DNA of 5,044 nt. Source: Caryophanales bacterium UBA5732 (GTDB lineage: Bacteria > Bacillota_I > Bacilli_A > Izemoplasmatales > Hujiaoplasmataceae). The notes below the pieces were generated by a model. It was not told the origin of the DNA. It saw only the letters and a program-made list of their open reading frames with translations, and ran no database searches. Numbering within the stretch: position 1 is the stretch's first letter; the number at the start of each line of letters is the position of its first letter. Location of the stretch: NCBI GenBank assembly GCA_002419445.1, contig DIGC01000029.1:1-5044 (forward strand), in the 5' to 3' direction. This document shows positions 5,035-5,044 of the stretch, one piece after another. The translations under genes were made by a program, and so were the position numbers.

Positions 5035-5044
5035 ATTCTTTAAT

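Noticed and set aside
1..5044. Mobile elements, CRISPR repeats, tRNA or rRNA genes
   Set aside because: No transposase motifs, spaced direct repeats, cloverleaf or rRNA signature was found in either strand; the window is ordinary chromosomal gene content.

Overview
The window comes from a low-GC Gram-positive-type bacterium (Firmicutes/Bacilli or the wall-less Mollicutes side of that group). Shine-Dalgarno sites are strong (GGAGG-type), promoters are sigma-A-like, and intergenic DNA is very AT-rich. All 12 tryptophans in the five complete genes are TGG and no gene contains an in-frame TGA. This argues against the Mycoplasma/Spiroplasma code and fits Acholeplasma/Izemoplasma-like lineages or ordinary Bacilli. 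The species cannot be fixed from this sequence alone.

Left part (1-2122, minus strand): a pyruvate dehydrogenase operon read right to left, pdhA (E1 alpha), pdhB (E1 beta) and the first 15 codons of pdhC (E2), which runs off the window. The genes are tightly coupled: pdhA and pdhB overlap by 11 nt, and the pdhB stop codon is fused to the pdhC ribosome binding site. A divergent intergenic region (2123-2348) holds the pdh promoter with two related palindromic elements upstream, and the promoter of a small plus-strand gene.

Middle (2349-2814): a stand-alone single-domain cupin of unknown substrate with an all-histidine metal site, closed by a clear intrinsic terminator.

Right part (2883-5044, plus strand): a compact three-gene operon recognised as a quinone-resistance (Mhq) system: a two-domain ring-cleaving dioxygenase (mhqE-like), a MarR repressor (mhqR-like) and a serine hydrolase (mhqD-like), ending in a strong terminator. 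Its promoter has a TTGAAA -35 and a perfect TATAAT -10 with 17-bp spacing. The spacer is filled by a perfect 18-bp palindrome, TATTTCGAATTCGAAATA, nearly identical to the MhqR operator I recall from Bacillus subtilis and Staphylococcus aureus (TATCTCGAATTCGAGATA). The simplest reading is a self-contained, autorepressed switch: quinone-like compounds release MhqR from the spacer operator, and dioxygenase, hydrolase and repressor are made together. The operon is the most interesting part of the window. Its components belong to a known class, but the gene order (E-R-D) and probable host lineage are less usual.
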